Assembly: GCF_002847445.1 (NCBI RefSeq)
Contig: NZ_CP025430.1
Coordinates: 1,612,001 to 1,676,000 of the forward strand
From: Paracoccus zhejiangensis
Lineage (GTDB): Bacteria > Pseudomonadota > Alphaproteobacteria > Rhodobacterales > Rhodobacteraceae
Length of the DNA: 64,000 nucleotides
Reading direction: 5' to 3'
Shown: in pieces, positions 1 through 7,397 of the stretch
Layout of the letters: each line of letters starts with the position of its first letter
How positions within the stretch are numbered: the first letter of the stretch is position 1
Translations under genes and position numbers: made by a program
The notes under the pieces: model-generated
Databases searched by the model: none
What the model saw: the letters and a program-made list of their open reading frames with translations, nothing else
Told to the model about the DNA's origin: nothing

Positions 1-1279
1 CCTTGCCATCGATCCGCCGCAGAAGCTCCCACGGCTTGTCACCGCGCACGGCGTCAAGGAAGGCGTCGGTCACGCGGACCGAGTTGTTCGAGTTCTGGCC
101 CGAGACGGTGATATAGGCCTCGCTGTCCCAATCGGTGTCATAGGTCGGAAATTCAATCGAATCAAAGCCCTGCCGCGCATATTGCAGAACCCGGTTCACA
201 TAAGTCTCGGGGATCATTACCTTCTTGGCGGCGCGGATCGCGGTCTTGAGCGCGTCGTTCTTGGCCGGGTCGGTTGCATCCTCGATGCTGCCATCCCAGC
301 CCCGGATTGCCCCAAAAATGTCGTTCAGCTTCTGCTCGTGCATCTTCGAGCCGGCGACCAGCGAGGCGACCTTCTGTTCCTCGATGACCTTCCAGTTGAT
401 GAAGGCCTCGATATCGGGGTGATCCATGTCGCAGATCACCATCTTGGCCGCACGGCGGGTGGTGCCGCCCGACTTGATCGCCCCGGCCGCCCGGTCGCCG
501 ATCTTCAAGAAGCCCATCAGACCCGAGGACTTGCCACCGCCCGACAGTTTCTCGCCCTCGGCCCGCAGGCTCGAGAAGTTGGTTCCGGTGCCCGAGCCGT
601 ATTTGAACAGGCGCGCCTCGCGGACCCACAGGTCCATGATGCCGCCCTCGTTCACCAGATCGTCGCTGACCGACTGGATGAAGCAGGCATGGGGCTGGGG
701 ATGCTCATAGGCGCTGTCGGACTTGACCAGCTTGCCGGTCTTGTAATCGACATAGAAATGCCCCTGCCCCGGACCGTCGATGCCATAGGCCCAGTGCAGC
801 CCGGTGTTGAACCATTGGGGCGAGTTCGGCGCGGCCATCTGGCGGGCCAGCATGTGGCGCATCTCGTCGTAATAGGCGCGGGCATCGGTCTCGGTGGTGA
901 AATAGCCGCCCTTCCAGCCCCAATAGGCCCAGGCCCCGGCCAGGCGGTCAAAGACCTGCCGCGCGCTCTGTTCGCCCACGAAGCGCCGGTCTGCGGGCAG
1001 CGCGGCCAGGGCATCCTCGTCGGGGACCGAGCGCCAGAGGAATTCGGGCACACCCTTTTCCTTCACCCGCTTCAGCGCCGCCGGCACGCCGGCCTTGCGG
1101 AAGTATTTCTGGGCGATCACGTCGCTGGCGACCTGGCTCCAGCTTTTCGGCACTTCCACGTTCTCGTTCTGGAACACGATCTTGCCATCGGGATTGCGGA
1201 TCTCGCTGACCGTGGTCCGAAACTCGATGTCGCCATAGGCGCCGCTGGCTTCGGTGGTAAAACGCCGTTCGATCTTCAT
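1..1279 (-). CDS. nrdJ: Adenosylcobalamin-dependent (class II) ribonucleoside-diphosphate reductase, N-terminal part
   Basis: Converts ribonucleotides to deoxyribonucleotides using vitamin B12 as radical generator. The gene runs off the left edge, so only about 426 N-terminal residues are visible. The reading frame is open from the ATG at 1279 to base 1. It shows typical class II features: the N-terminal stretch MKIERRFTTE, SPQWFNTGLHWAYGI, QPHACFIQSV, a KYGSGTGTNFS loop, SGGGKSSGLMGF, and SGQNSNNSVRVTDAF. These match the long alphaproteobacterial NrdJ type. Upstream lie two NrdR-box-like sites 32 bp apart, which suggests repression by NrdR. Class II enzymes work with or without oxygen, which suits a facultative lifestyle. 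The C-terminal catalytic and zinc-binding parts are outside the window. Confidence 0.95.
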   Translation of the reverse strand, partial: MKIERRFTTEASGAYGDIEFRTTVSEIRNPDGKIVFQNENVEVPKSWSQVASDVIAQKYFRKAGVPAALKRVKEKGVPEFLWRSVPDEDALAALPADRRFVGEQSARQVFDRLAGAWAYWGWKGGYFTTETDARAYYDEMRHMLARQMAAPNSPQWFNTGLHWAYGIDGPGQGHFYVDYKTGKLVKSDSAYEHPQPHACFIQSVSDDLVNEGGIMDLWVREARLFKYGSGTGTNFSSLRAEGEKLSGGGKSSGLMGFLKIGDRAAGAIKSGGTTRRAAKMVICDMDHPDIEAFINWKVIEEQKVASLVAGSKMHEQKLNDIFGAIRGWDGSIEDATDPAKNDALKTAIRAAKKVMIPETYVNRVLQYARQGFDSIEFPTYDTDWDSEAYITVSGQNSNNSVRVTDAFLDAVRGDKPWELLRRIDGK

Positions 1280-1435
1280 GCCTGCCCTCTTTGTCCCTGT
1301 CCCGCTTTGCGGTGTGTCGCGCGCTGCCGAGTCGGCCCATCGGCCCGCAAAACCGGGGCCGTTCAGGCACCATCGCGCCTGATCCGAACTCACTTCATGA
1401 TAGGGCCGTGCCGCGCCTGGTGATCCTTGAGGGTG

Positions 1436-1483
1436 CCACCACATGTTGTGTGCGCCTTGGCCGCATCACACAAACTGACGTGT
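1436..1483. promoter_or_regulatory. Tandem NrdR boxes upstream of nrdJ
   Basis: Two 16-bp imperfect palindromes, CCACCACATGTTGTGT (1436-1451) and ACACAAACTGACGTGT (1468-1483), resemble the NrdR consensus acaCwAtATaTwGtGt at about 12 and 11 of 16 positions. Their starts are exactly 32 bp apart, about three helical turns, which is the known spacing of paired NrdR boxes. They sit 157-204 bp upstream of the nrdJ start. NrdR is the zinc/ATP-cone repressor of ribonucleotide reductase genes. The match was made by eye. Confidence 0.7.
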
Positions 1484-1592
1484 CCGTGAGCATGATTCAA
1501 CAGATTTATTGCACCTTGGGCGCATTCTTTTCTGTTGACATCCCGGGGGCTTGGCGAGGCCCGAACGATGCTGCGCCGCCGCATCGAAACTG

Positions 1593-1608
1593 TTAATAAA
1601 CCATTAAC
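1593..1608. promoter_or_regulatory. CtrA-type binding site TTAA-N7-TTAAC
   Basis: TTAA at 1593-1596 and TTAAC at 1604-1608 are separated by seven bases, an exact match to the full CtrA consensus of alphaproteobacteria. It lies in the nrdJ upstream region in an AT-rich patch within otherwise GC-rich DNA. It could link reductase expression to the cell cycle; this is inferred from the motif only. Confidence 0.5.
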
Positions 1609-1659
1609 TTGATTGGAAAATTCAATGTTTTGGCGGGTTTCCGCCGGGGGATTCACGCG

Positions 1660-1696
1660 TTTTCCACAGGCTTATCCACGGGGATCGGTGGATAAG
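1660..1696. promoter_or_regulatory. Cluster of DnaA-box-like motifs
   Basis: Within 37 bp there are TTTTCCACA (1660-1668), TTATCCACG (1672-1680) and the inverted copy GGTGGATAA (1687-1695). Each differs by one base from the DnaA box TTATCCACA or its complement. Two are in inverted orientation. They lie between nrdJ (upstream side) and the 3' end of the cyclo-ligase gene. DnaA control of ribonucleotide reductase is known in E. coli for nrdAB, so a regulatory role is plausible here. Confidence 0.5.
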
Positions 1697-1783
1697 TCGG
1701 GGAATCACCCGGGAATCGCCCTGTGACGGTCAGGTGACAGGAGCAGACACAAAATCTGGTAGGTGCTGGGCGAAGGCACCCGC

Positions 1784-2323
1784 TCAGAAGCGGATGATCT
1801 CGCGATCTGTGACGATCAGGTCGAGCGGCTGATCGAAAGGCTCGGCCGGGATCTCGGGCAGTTCCTGCACCCCGAAAGCGAGGCCGATGGCCGCCACAGG
1901 ACCCATGCCGCGCAGAAGCTGCAGCGTGCGGTCGTAGTAGCCGCCGCCATAGCCGATGCGGTTGCCGTGCCGGTCAAAGCCCGCCAGCGGCACGATCAGC
2001 ACATGCGGGGTCAGCACCGCCGCGGTCTCGGCCGGGTGCGAGGTACCGAAGGGGCCGGGCACCAGAGCCCCGCCATCCCATTCCCGAAAGACCAGCGGCA
2101 CCGCCTTGCCGGTCACGACTGGCAGGCAGAGCGGCCCGCGATGCGCCGCCATCGCCGCGCCGGGATCAGCCTCGCCGCGCATGGCGACATAGCCCGACAG
2201 CACCTGCCCCTCGAACGGGGCCAGAACCTGCATCAGATGCCGGTCAATCTCTGACTGATCGCCGCCCTGCCCACGCGCCGCCAGAGCCTGTTTGCGCAGC
2301 GCCGCCTTTTCCGCCGCGCTCAT
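1784..2323 (-). CDS. 5-formyltetrahydrofolate cyclo-ligase
   Basis: Converts 5-formyl-THF to 5,10-methenyl-THF with ATP in folate one-carbon metabolism. The 179-residue protein has the family's usual length. Visible motifs are the N-terminal KAALRKQALAAR helix, YVAMRGEADP, a PLAGFDRHGNRIGYGGGYYDR block (the GxGxGYYDR nucleotide/folate loop), and the C-terminal PFDQPLDLIVTD. The ATG at 2323 overlaps the mgtE stop by ATGA, so it is translationally coupled as the last gene of hisN-mgtE-cyclo-ligase. This family is called FAU/YgfA in other bacteria. No 6S RNA was seen beside it, although in several proteobacteria that RNA neighbours this gene. Confidence 0.92.
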   Translation of the reverse strand: MSAAEKAALRKQALAARGQGGDQSEIDRHLMQVLAPFEGQVLSGYVAMRGEADPGAAMAAHRGPLCLPVVTGKAVPLVFREWDGGALVPGPFGTSHPAETAAVLTPHVLIVPLAGFDRHGNRIGYGGGYYDRTLQLLRGMGPVAAIGLAFGVQELPEIPAEPFDQPLDLIVTDREIIRF

Positions 2324-3711
2324 ACCAGCACCGCCGAGGCGAGGCCCAGAAAGGCGAAGAAGCCGACCACATCCGTCACCGTGGTCACGAAGGTGCCCGA
2401 GGCCAGCGCCGGGTCGGCCCCGGCCTTCTCCAGCCCCAGGGGGATTAGGATACCGGCCAGCGCGGCGACGCAGAGGTTCACCACCATGGCGATGGCGATG
2501 ACAGCGGCAAGGTTCACCCCGTCGAACCAGATCCAGGCCACAATCCCCATGACCACGGCAAAGGCCAGCCCGTTCAGCAACCCGACGATGGCCTCGCGTC
2601 GGACCACGCGCCAGACATTGCTGCCGGTCAGGCTTTTCGTTGCCAGCGCGCGGACCGCGACCGTCAGGGTCTGGGTGCCGGCATTGCCGCCCATCGAGGC
2701 GACGATGGGCATCAGCACCGCCAGTGCCACGATCTTCTGGATGGTGCCCTCGAAGATGGCGATGACCAGCGAGGCGACGACGGCAGTGACCAGGTTGATC
2801 ATCAGCCAGGGCAGGCGCTGCCACAGCGTCTCCATGACCGAGTCGGTGATGGCCGATTCATCGCCGACACCGGCGAGGCGCAGGATGTCCTCTTCATGCT
2901 CCTCGTCCAGCACCGACATGGCGTCGTCGATGGTGATGACGCCAACCAGCCGGTCGTCATTATCCACCACCGGCGCCGAGATCAGGTGATACTGGTTGAA
3001 GGCATAGGCCACGTCGCCCTCGTCGGCATAGGCGCTGATGGTGCGGAAACTGTCCTCGGTGATGTCCTTCAGCCTGACCGAACGCTTGGCCGACAGCAGC
3101 CTCCCCAGCGCGACATAGCCGACCGGGTGGCGGCGCGGATCGACCAGGATGACGTGGTAGAACTGTTCGGGCAGCCAGTCCTCGGCCCGCAGGAAATCGA
3201 TGGCCTCGCCCACGGTCCAGTGTTCAGGGGCAGTGACCACCTCGGATTGCATCAGGCGGCCGGCGGAGTACTCGGGATAGGTCAGCGACTGCTCGACCGC
3301 CATCCGGTCGGCATCGTCCAGCGCGGAGAGGATTTCCTCGCGCTCGCCCTCGTCCATGTCCTCGACCAGGTCGACGACATCGTCGCTGTCCATCTCGCGG
3401 ACGGCCTCGGCCAGAACCTCCTTGGGCAGGGCCTCGATGACCTCGTCGCGGATCGCCTCGTCGATCTCGGACAGGATCTCGCCGTCCATCTCGATCGAGT
3501 AAAGCTCGAGGAACTTGCGACGTTCTGCCGGCGTCAGTCGCTCGATGATGTCGGCGATGTCGGCGCCGTGCATCGGTTCCAGCAGGGCTTCCAGCCGGGC
3601 GGCATCGCCGGCGTCCAGCGCCTCGTCGATCTGGCGCAACAGCTCGCGGCGGGGGGTGAAATCCTCGTCATCCCCGGGTTCGGTCGGCTGATCGGTGTTC
3701 TGATCGGTCAT
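2320..3711 (-). CDS. mgtE: Magnesium transporter MgtE
   Basis: Inner-membrane Mg2+ channel of 463 residues, near the family norm of about 450. From N to C there is an acidic MgtE_N domain (roughly residues 40-140, rich in EEVLAE/DDVVDLV repeats), two CBS domains (roughly 150-280, including YPEYSAGRLMQSEV and VGVITIDDAMSVL), and five membrane segments after about residue 310 with the conserved PIVASMGGNAGTQTLT pore segment. The ATG at 3711 is preceded by AGGAGG. The stop overlaps the next start. The acidic N-domain and CBS pair are the known Mg2+ sensor that closes the pore when cytosolic Mg2+ is high. Confidence 0.95.
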   Translation of the reverse strand: MTDQNTDQPTEPGDDEDFTPRRELLRQIDEALDAGDAARLEALLEPMHGADIADIIERLTPAERRKFLELYSIEMDGEILSEIDEAIRDEVIEALPKEVLAEAVREMDSDDVVDLVEDMDEGEREEILSALDDADRMAVEQSLTYPEYSAGRLMQSEVVTAPEHWTVGEAIDFLRAEDWLPEQFYHVILVDPRRHPVGYVALGRLLSAKRSVRLKDITEDSFRTISAYADEGDVAYAFNQYHLISAPVVDNDDRLVGVITIDDAMSVLDEEHEEDILRLAGVGDESAITDSVMETLWQRLPWLMINLVTAVVASLVIAIFEGTIQKIVALAVLMPIVASMGGNAGTQTLTVAVRALATKSLTGSNVWRVVRREAIVGLLNGLAFAVVMGIVAWIWFDGVNLAAVIAIAMVVNLCVAALAGILIPLGLEKAGADPALASGTFVTTVTDVVGFFAFLGLASAVLV

Positions 3712-3751
3712 GCGACGGCCTCCTGTGGGACTGGTTTTCCGGGGGTTTATG

Positions 3752-4537
3752 TCAGCCGCGCAGCAAATCCAATGCGGCGGCGTGAATTTCGGGCGAAGCG
3801 GCAGCAAGGACACGCCCGCCCTGATGCGCCGGCCCGCCCTGCCAGTCGGTGACGATCCCGCCCGCCGCCTGCACAACGGCCAGAGGCCCGGCGATGTCAT
3901 AGCTTTGCAGCCCGGCCTCGATCACCAGATCGATCTGCCCCAGCGCCAGCAGCGCATAGGCATAGCAGTCGAGGCCATAGCGGGTCAGCTGCACCTTTTC
4001 CGCGACCCGGCGAAAGGCCGCGCCCTCCTCGACCGTGCCGACCTCGGGAAAGGTGGTCATCAGGCTGGCTTGATCCAGCGTCACGCCGGTGCGCGTGCGC
4101 AGGGGTTCGACCCCGCGCGGTCCGGTCAGTCGGGCGATGCCAAAGCCACCCTCGAACCGTTCGCCAGTATAGGGCTGGTCGATCAGGCCATAGACCATGC
4201 CGGACCCGTCGCTGACGCCGATCAGAACGCCCCAGCTGGTCGCCCCGCAGATGAAGGCACGGGTGCCGTCGATGGGATCGAGGATCCAGCTGATCCCCGA
4301 ACGCCCGGCCTCGGTGCCGAATTCCTCGCCGATGATGGCATCCTCGGGCCGGCGTTCCGCCAGAACCGCGCGCATGGCGCGTTCGGCGGCACGGTCGGCC
4401 TCGGTCACCGGATCGAAACCAGCCGCGCGCTTGTTGTCCGACTGCAGGTCGCGAGCCCGGAAATGCGGCAGGATCGCCGCCCGGGCCGCGTCCGCCATCA
4501 GATGCGCGGTTGCGACAATGTCAGTGCTGTCGGTCAT
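3752..4537 (-). CDS. hisN: Inositol-monophosphatase-family histidinol-phosphatase
   Basis: Member of the Mg2+-dependent IMPase fold, 261 residues. Metal-site motifs are visible: GEEFG (E of the first site), WILDPIDGTRAFI (DPIDGT signature) and a C-terminal YDIAGPLAVVQAAGG (D in the WDxAA/G position). The IDGTRAFICG pattern is that of HisN-type histidinol-phosphatases, which supply the penultimate dephosphorylation in histidine synthesis where no HisB phosphatase exists. The ATG at 4537 was chosen over an in-frame codon 33 bp upstream because GGAGG lies just before it. It is the first gene of a three-gene operon with mgtE. An inositol- or other sugar-phosphate substrate cannot be excluded. Confidence 0.85.
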   Translation of the reverse strand: MTDSTDIVATAHLMADAARAAILPHFRARDLQSDNKRAAGFDPVTEADRAAERAMRAVLAERRPEDAIIGEEFGTEAGRSGISWILDPIDGTRAFICGATSWGVLIGVSDGSGMVYGLIDQPYTGERFEGGFGIARLTGPRGVEPLRTRTGVTLDQASLMTTFPEVGTVEEGAAFRRVAEKVQLTRYGLDCYAYALLALGQIDLVIEAGLQSYDIAGPLAVVQAAGGIVTDWQGGPAHQGGRVLAAASPEIHAAALDLLRG

Positions 4538-4647
4538 GCCCGCCTCCGCTCTCCGGTCACGGGCAGTCATAGTGCAAGCGGCTGCATCAGGGAAGACGCA
4601 GGGCGCGAGGAGTTCGCGCCCTATTCGTCAGATGCGCCGCGGCTCAT

Positions 4648-5007
4648 TCAAGCCGCGTCCGACAGCACCTTCGCGAGTTCGAAGATCTGGCGGCGTTGTG
4701 CGACCGGCATGGCGTAATAGGCACGCACCAGTTGCAGCGCTTCCTTGTCGCCGAGGATGTCGCCCTCGACGCCGGCGGCCATGCTGTCTTCATGCAGGCC
4801 GTCGAAGAAGAAGCTGACCGGCACTTCCAGCGCCCGCCCGATATCCCACAGGCGCGAGGCCGAGACGCGGTTCATGCCGGTCTCGTATTTCTGGATCTGC
4901 TGGAACTTGATTCCGACAGCTTCGGCCAGCTGCTGCTGGGTCATACCAATCATCCAGCGACGATGACGGATACGTTTTCCGACGTGAACATCTACACCAT
5001 GCTTCAT
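4648..5007 (-). CDS. XRE-family transcriptional regulator, PraR-like
   Basis: A 119-residue DNA-binding protein. The helix-turn-helix is at about residues 10-65 (GKRIRHRRWMIGMTQQQLAEAVGIKFQQIQKYETG followed by NRVSASRLWDIG), with a short alpha-helical C-terminus ending in ELAKVLSD. The sequence pattern resembles rhizobial PraR/PhrR-like regulators of surface attachment and quorum-related genes. It is divergent from the quinone oxidoreductase at 5182. A GC-rich hairpin (about 4597-4621, GGGCGCGA/TTCGCGCCC) follows its stop but has no T run. The target genes are unknown. Confidence 0.85.
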   Translation of the reverse strand: MKHGVDVHVGKRIRHRRWMIGMTQQQLAEAVGIKFQQIQKYETGMNRVSASRLWDIGRALEVPVSFFFDGLHEDSMAAGVEGDILGDKEALQLVRAYYAMPVAQRRQIFELAKVLSDAA

Positions 5008-5181
5008 AACTCACCTCACTCAATCTATGAGGGCAGTAGCTTACTGGCGCTCACTTTTCGATACCGATGATGGGGGAGCACCCTGTTTCTGACCAAAAAG
5101 ACAGGTTTGAAACTGCGCAGTCTGCAAGCTTTCTGACGCAGCCTTTGCTGCACTTGTCCAAAAGGACAGCCGAGAGGATCG

Positions 5182-6150
5182 ATGATGGAAGACATTCGAA
5201 TCGCACATGTTCCCGAGCGCGAATCACTGCCCGTGATCAGCAGCGCCCCGGCGCCGCACCCTGACAAAGGACAGGTGCTGGTGCGGATGCGCGCCGCAGC
5301 CCTGAACTTTGCTGATATTCTCAAGAGCCGGGGACAGTATCAGGAGGCCGAGGCCTTTCCGTTCGTCCCCGGGCTCGAGGGCGCGGGCGAGGTGATCGCG
5401 GCGCCGGAGGGCAGCGGATTGCGGGCCGGAGATCGCGTCGCGGTCTGGCAGCCGGGCACCATGGCTCAAATCGTCGCAGTCCCGGCCACGAGTTGCCTCA
5501 GGATCCCCGATGCGATGTCCTTTGACGAGGCTGCGGGGCTGCAGATCGCCTATGGCACCAGCCATCTGGCCCTGGCCGACCGCGCCAAGCTTGCCCCCGG
5601 CGAGACGCTGGTGGTTCTGGGCGCGGCCGGCGGCGTCGGGCTGACGGCGGTCGAGATCGGCAAGGCGATGGGCGCGCGGGTGATCGCGGTGGCGCGCGGG
5701 GCCGAGCGGCTGCGCGTGGTGGCCGAGGCCGGCGCCGACGAGATGATCGACAGCGACGCCACCCCCGACCTCAAGGCGCGCCTGCGCGAACTGGGTGGGG
5801 TCGATGTGGTCTATGACCCGGTGGGCGACGAGCCGGGGCTGGCGGCATTCGGTGCGTTGAACCGGGGCGGGCGCTTCCTGGTCATCGGCTTTGCCGGCGG
5901 CAAGCCGCCGCGCCTGCCGCTGAACCATGCGCTGGTCAAGAACATCACCATCCACGGCTTCTACTGGGGCGGCTACCGCCAGCTTGACCTCGCCGCCCTG
6001 CGCGACAGCCTGACCACGGTCTTCGATCTCTATGCCGCCGGGAAGTTGCATCCCCATGTCGGCGAGGCGCTGGAGCTGGACCGGATCGCCGAGGGCTATC
6101 GCCTGCTGGCCGAGCGCAAGGCGGTCGGCAAGATCATCATCCGGCTGTAG
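5182..6150 (+). CDS. NADPH:quinone oxidoreductase-type MDR protein
   Basis: Medium-chain reductase of 322 residues without the catalytic-zinc cysteines of alcohol dehydrogenases. The N-terminal GroES-like fold carries AAALNFADILKSRGQY and FVPGLEGAGEV. The Rossmann domain has VVLGAAGGVGLTAVEIGKAMGARVIA, the NADPH-binding AxxGxxG motif. The C-terminal YWGGYRQLDLAALRDSLTTVFDLYAAGKLHP is typical of the subgroup annotated as NADPH:quinone oxidoreductase or crotonyl-CoA-like reductases. It is monocistronic and divergent from the PraR-like regulator. ATG at 5182 and 5185 are adjacent; GAGAGG at 5172 supports this region as start. The physiological substrate cannot be read from the sequence. Confidence 0.88.
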   Translation: MMEDIRIAHVPERESLPVISSAPAPHPDKGQVLVRMRAAALNFADILKSRGQYQEAEAFPFVPGLEGAGEVIAAPEGSGLRAGDRVAVWQPGTMAQIVAVPATSCLRIPDAMSFDEAAGLQIAYGTSHLALADRAKLAPGETLVVLGAAGGVGLTAVEIGKAMGARVIAVARGAERLRVVAEAGADEMIDSDATPDLKARLRELGGVDVVYDPVGDEPGLAAFGALNRGGRFLVIGFAGGKPPRLPLNHALVKNITIHGFYWGGYRQLDLAALRDSLTTVFDLYAAGKLHPHVGEALELDRIAEGYRLLAERKAVGKIIIRL

Positions 6151-6284
6151 ATGACGCCGATTTTAGCGGTTTGCAGTCGTTTTTCGCCCTCGCAGGATTG
6201 AATCCGGGCCTGTCTCTGCCAATATTCCGACACGAATGATTGGGTGGCGGACAGGCCATCCGGCAACCGCCAGGGGAGACATCG

Positions 6285-7034
6285 ATGGCAGATTACAACA
6301 CGATCCGGACCGCGCAGGGCCATGCGACCCGCTCGGCGGCGATCGATGAGGGCCTTCGGGCCTATATGAGCAAGGTCTATGGTCTGATGGCCGTGGGCAT
6401 GGCGGTCACGGCCGCCTTTGCCTGGGGGATCAGCTCAATGGCCGTTGGGCCCGACGGGCAGGCGACGCAGCTGGGTTACGCGATCTATGGCTCGCCGCTG
6501 AAATGGGTGATCATGTTCGCACCGCTGCTGGTGGTCTTTGCCTTCGGCGCGATGATCAACCGCATGTCGACCGCGACCGCGACGCTGGTATTCTACGGCT
6601 TCGCCGCGCTGATGGGTCTGTCCATCAGCTCGATCTTCCTGGTCTATACCTCGGTCTCGATCGTCCAGACCTTCCTGATCACCGCAATCGCCTTTGCCGG
6701 CCTGTCGCTCTATGGCTACACGACCAAGCGCGACCTGTCGGGGATGCGCACCTTCCTGATGATGGGTCTGATCGGCCTGATCGTCGCGATGATCGTGAAC
6801 ATCTTCCTGCAGTCCTCGGCCATGCAATTCGCGATCTCGGCGATCGGTGTGCTGCTGTTCGCGGCGCTGACCGCCTATGACACGCAGAACATCAAGAACA
6901 CCTATCTGGCGCTGGCCAATTCGAACCAGGATTTCCTGGGCAAGTCGGCCATCATGGGTGCGCTGACCCTGTATCTGGATTTCCTGAACCTGTTCATGTT
7001 CCTGATGCAGTTCATGGGCCAGTCGCGCGACTGA
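6285..7034 (+). CDS. Bax inhibitor-1/YccA family membrane protein
   Basis: Integral membrane protein of 249 residues with about seven hydrophobic segments. After a hydrophilic N-terminus (MADYNTIRTAQGHATR) come segments from about residue 30 onward. The C-terminal family signature ALTAYDTQNIK followed by MGALTLYLDFLNLFMFLMQFMG is present, including the paired aspartates that gate Ca2+ leak in the BsYetJ structure. ATG 6285 is preceded by CAGGGGAG. It is followed at once by a strong terminator, so it is probably a single-gene unit. Its cellular role in bacteria (calcium leak, stress tolerance) is inferred from homologues. Confidence 0.92.
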   Translation: MADYNTIRTAQGHATRSAAIDEGLRAYMSKVYGLMAVGMAVTAAFAWGISSMAVGPDGQATQLGYAIYGSPLKWVIMFAPLLVVFAFGAMINRMSTATATLVFYGFAALMGLSISSIFLVYTSVSIVQTFLITAIAFAGLSLYGYTTKRDLSGMRTFLMMGLIGLIVAMIVNIFLQSSAMQFAISAIGVLLFAALTAYDTQNIKNTYLALANSNQDFLGKSAIMGALTLYLDFLNLFMFLMQFMGQSRD

Positions 7035-7067
7035 TCGCTTCGCCCAGACCAGACTGAACCGAATCGC

Positions 7068-7095
7068 AAGGCCGGGCCAATCGCCCGGCCTTGTT
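7068..7095 (+). terminator. Rho-independent terminator after the BI-1 gene
   Basis: AAGGCCGGGC (7068-7077), loop CAATC, GCCCGGCCTT (7083-7092), then a short T-rich tail TTGTTG. It is a perfect 10-bp stem 33 bases after the stop codon. Confidence 0.8.
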
Positions 7096-7139
7096 GCATC
7101 CGGACCGGGCGGTTCGGCGAGACCCCGCCCAGTGGCGCC

Positions 7140-7397
7140 TAAAAGGTTAACGGTTTTTCGCCGTCATCGACTCGCTCATTTTGCTAGTACATTGATTTCT
7201 ATAATATTAAACTGAAAAGTTCGAAAACCGCCCCTGCAATTCGTTAACCATTCGCGTTCTACTGGTTCCAAGGCAGCCGATCACCACGTCCCGCAGAGCC
7301 GGGACGACAGGGCTGCCACCCGGCTTCTGCCTGCATTGGGCGAAGCGCGGGTTCAGGCTTGGAACCGGGCCCTGCGCCCCTCAGTCAGTAGCGAGTG
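7140..7397 (+). promoter_or_regulatory. AT-rich upstream region of the Hint gene with CtrA half-site-like motifs
   Basis: This gene-free stretch contains an AT-rich block (about 7180-7220, including TATAATATTAAAC) and two GTTAAC elements, GGTTAACGG near 7145 and CGTTAACCATT near 7242. TTAACCAT-type sites are common CtrA-regulated promoter elements in Rhodobacteraceae. Regulation by CtrA is inferred; no full TTAA-N7-TTAA match was seen here. Confidence 0.35.

Noticed and set aside
1593..1696. Chromosome replication origin
   Set aside because: DnaA-like and CtrA motifs are present, but no origin genes or long AT-rich unwinding region are near.
1280..1783. Cobalamin riboswitch before nrdJ
   Set aside because: No B12-box or the long paired structure was found; NrdR-type sites explain the region better.
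1700..2330. 6S RNA beside the formyl-THF cyclo-ligase gene
   Set aside because: The gene is tightly overlapped by mgtE and no 6S-like bulged hairpin was seen downstream.
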